Of a DNA stretch of 42,364 nt, positions 41,275 to 42,364 are shown piece after piece (position 1 is the first letter of the stretch; every line of letters starts with the position of its first letter). Under the pieces are notes generated by a model. It was not told where the DNA came from, did not search any database, and saw only the letters and a list, made by a program, of their open reading frames with translations. This DNA is from Tardiphaga sp. GTDB taxonomy: Bacteria; Pseudomonadota; Alphaproteobacteria; Rhizobiales; Xanthobacteraceae. Position numbers and translations under genes: made by a program. The stretch spans positions 1 to 42,364 of the forward strand of contig JASBVG010000119.1 of NCBI GenBank assembly GCA_030147505.1, given 5' to 3'.

Positions 41275-42364
41275 CTACTGGAAGATCTTGATGGCGCTTT
41301 GCAGCGTTATCCAGACGCCCCAGATCAGCGGGACGCCAACGAACAGCCAGAACGCCGCGGCCGGCGCATCCAGGCCGCCCTTGCCGATGCCGTAGGAGCC
41401 GCCACCGAGCGAAGCGGCTTCCGCGCCCTTGGCCTGCAGGGCCGCGACCTCTTCCGGTTTCATGAACCAGTGCTGCGCCAGCGGCTTCACCAGCATGTTG
41501 CAGATCAGGCCCACCACCAGCATGCCAGCGAGGATATACATCGTGAAGTCATAGACCTGCGCCCGCGGCACGCCGGCGGCGATCTGGAACTCTCGAATGT
41601 AGTTCACCACCACCGGACCGATGATGCCGGCGGTCGCCCATGCCGTCAGCAGACGGCCATGGATGGCGCCGACGAACTGGGTGCCGAAGATGTCGGCCAG
41701 ATAGGCCGGCACCGTGGCGAAGCCGCCGCCATACATCGAAAGGATGATGCCGATGGCGAACACGAACAGCACCTTGTTGCCCGTGGCCGCAAAGGTCGGC
41801 ACCAGCGCGTAAAGGATGATGCCGAGGATGAAGAACGTATAGTAGGTGTTCTTGCGACCCAGCTTGTCCGACATCGACGCCCAGAAGAAGCGGCCGCCGA
41901 TGTTGAAGAGCGAGATCAGACCGGCAAAGCCGGCAGCGATGCCGGCAATCGCTGCCTTCTGCGACGCCGAGAGCTGGCTGAAGGTGACGTCGGGCGCGCC
42001 GATTAGCTTGCCCGCGAAAATCTCCTGCAGCATCGGCGACGCCATGCCGATCACGCCAATGCCTGCCGACACATTGAGGCAGAGCACGCCCCAGATCAGC
42101 CAGAACTGCTTGGTCTTGTGTGCATTGTCGAGATGCACGTGACCGGTGGTGATCATCTTGTTGGCCGTGGCGGGTGGCGTCCAGCCATCCGGCTTCCAGT
42201 TCGGCGGCGTGATGCGATAGGAGAACGCGCCGATGGTCATGAACACGAAATAGATCACGCCCATGGCCAGGAAGGTCTGCCAGACGCCGACATCGGTGGG
42301 CGTCTTGAAATAGTTCATCAGCATGTTGGCGAGCGGCGAGCCGATCATCGCGCCGCCGCCGAAG
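41275..42364 (-). CDS. OFA-family MFS transporter (oxalate/formate antiporter-like), C-terminal part
   Basis: The visible 362 residues are the C-terminal part of a major facilitator protein; the frame stays open to the window edge (FGGGAMIGSPLANML), so the start lies beyond it. Several hydrophobic helices are visible, for example TFLAMGVIYFVFMTIGAF, FWLIWGVLCLNVSAGIGVIG and VLFVFAIGIILSMYGGGFAT. The central motif GGRFFWASMSDKLGRKNTYY is the MFS loop signature (G-R-x-x-x-G-x-x-x-D-x-x-G-R-K) of the oxalate/formate antiporter family, as are AYLADIFGTQFVGAIHGRLL and TAWATAGIIGP. Substrates in this family are small carboxylates; which one is transported here cannot be told. An unusual extra hydrophobic segment stands at the C-terminus (AAAFWLFVGVPLIWGVWITL). 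Confidence 0.88.
   Translation of the reverse strand, partial: FGGGAMIGSPLANMLMNYFKTPTDVGVWQTFLAMGVIYFVFMTIGAFSYRITPPNWKPDGWTPPATANKMITTGHVHLDNAHKTKQFWLIWGVLCLNVSAGIGVIGMASPMLQEIFAGKLIGAPDVTFSQLSASQKAAIAGIAAGFAGLISLFNIGGRFFWASMSDKLGRKNTYYTFFILGIILYALVPTFAATGNKVLFVFAIGIILSMYGGGFATVPAYLADIFGTQFVGAIHGRLLTAWATAGIIGPVVVNYIREFQIAAGVPRAQVYDFTMYILAGMLVVGLICNMLVKPLAQHWFMKPEEVAALQAKGAEAASLGGGSYGIGKGGLDAPAAAFWLFVGVPLIWGVWITLQSAIKIFQ

Noticed and set aside
1..42364. CRISPR arrays, tRNA or rRNA genes, insertion sequences, prophage or toxin-antitoxin genes
   Set aside because: No direct-repeat array, cloverleaf with CCA-proximal motifs, transposase motif or phage protein was found on reading both strands; the only repeats are the palindromes listed.

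Overview
The window is high-GC DNA from an alphaproteobacterium, most likely of the Bradyrhizobium/Rhodopseudomonas/Afipia/Tardiphaga group. The evidence is gene content and order, intergenic repeats of the kinds familiar from that group, and promoter-like GGAAC-N16-CGTT sites that match the EcfG general-stress sigma consensus. No CRISPR array, tRNA, rRNA, IS element or phage gene was seen.

Region 1 (1-8.1 kb) is PQQ biology. A secreted sorbosone/aldose dehydrogenase-like protein and a di-haem cytochrome c lie on the minus strand. A DUF6894 protein precedes pqqA (26 codons, GTG start). pqqA is separated by a terminator-like hairpin from pqqB, pqqC, pqqD and pqqE. A proline-iminopeptidase-type hydrolase overlaps the end of pqqE, and a ferredoxin-fold stress-barrel-like protein follows.

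Region 2 (8.3-15.8 kb) is an oxidative pentose phosphate/gluconate operon: a transaldolase-phosphoglucose isomerase fusion, a short 6-phosphogluconate dehydrogenase, zwf, 6-phosphogluconolactonase, gluconokinase and a Cof-type HAD phosphatase.

Region 3 (15.9-34 kb) is a trehalose/alpha-glucan block. malQ and a GH15 hydrolase run leftward. A tightly packed rightward operon carries glgE, treS-maltokinase, glgB, glgX, treZ and treY. Together these can run a closed cycle: trehalose to maltose to maltose-1-phosphate to branched glucan, and by debranching and TreY/TreZ back to trehalose.

Region 4 (34-39.2 kb) holds a polyhydroxyalkanoate-system protein, a DUF3309 membrane peptide, divergent ligD and ku (non-homologous end joining), a small exported protein and a lysine-rich DUF6496 protein. 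ligD has an in-frame amber codon at codon 38 inside the phosphoesterase active-site motif. Three perfect GGAAC-N16-CGTT sites stand before malQ, before the DUF3309 gene and before ligD. Near-matches stand before ku, glgE and the DUF6496 gene. I infer that regions 3 and 4 form a general-stress island.

Region 5 (39.3-42.4 kb) has a small unknown protein, a DapA-like protein whose Schiff-base lysine is replaced by arginine, two translationally coupled small genes, and the C-terminal part of an OFA-family (oxalate/formate antiporter-like) MFS transporter that runs off the window.
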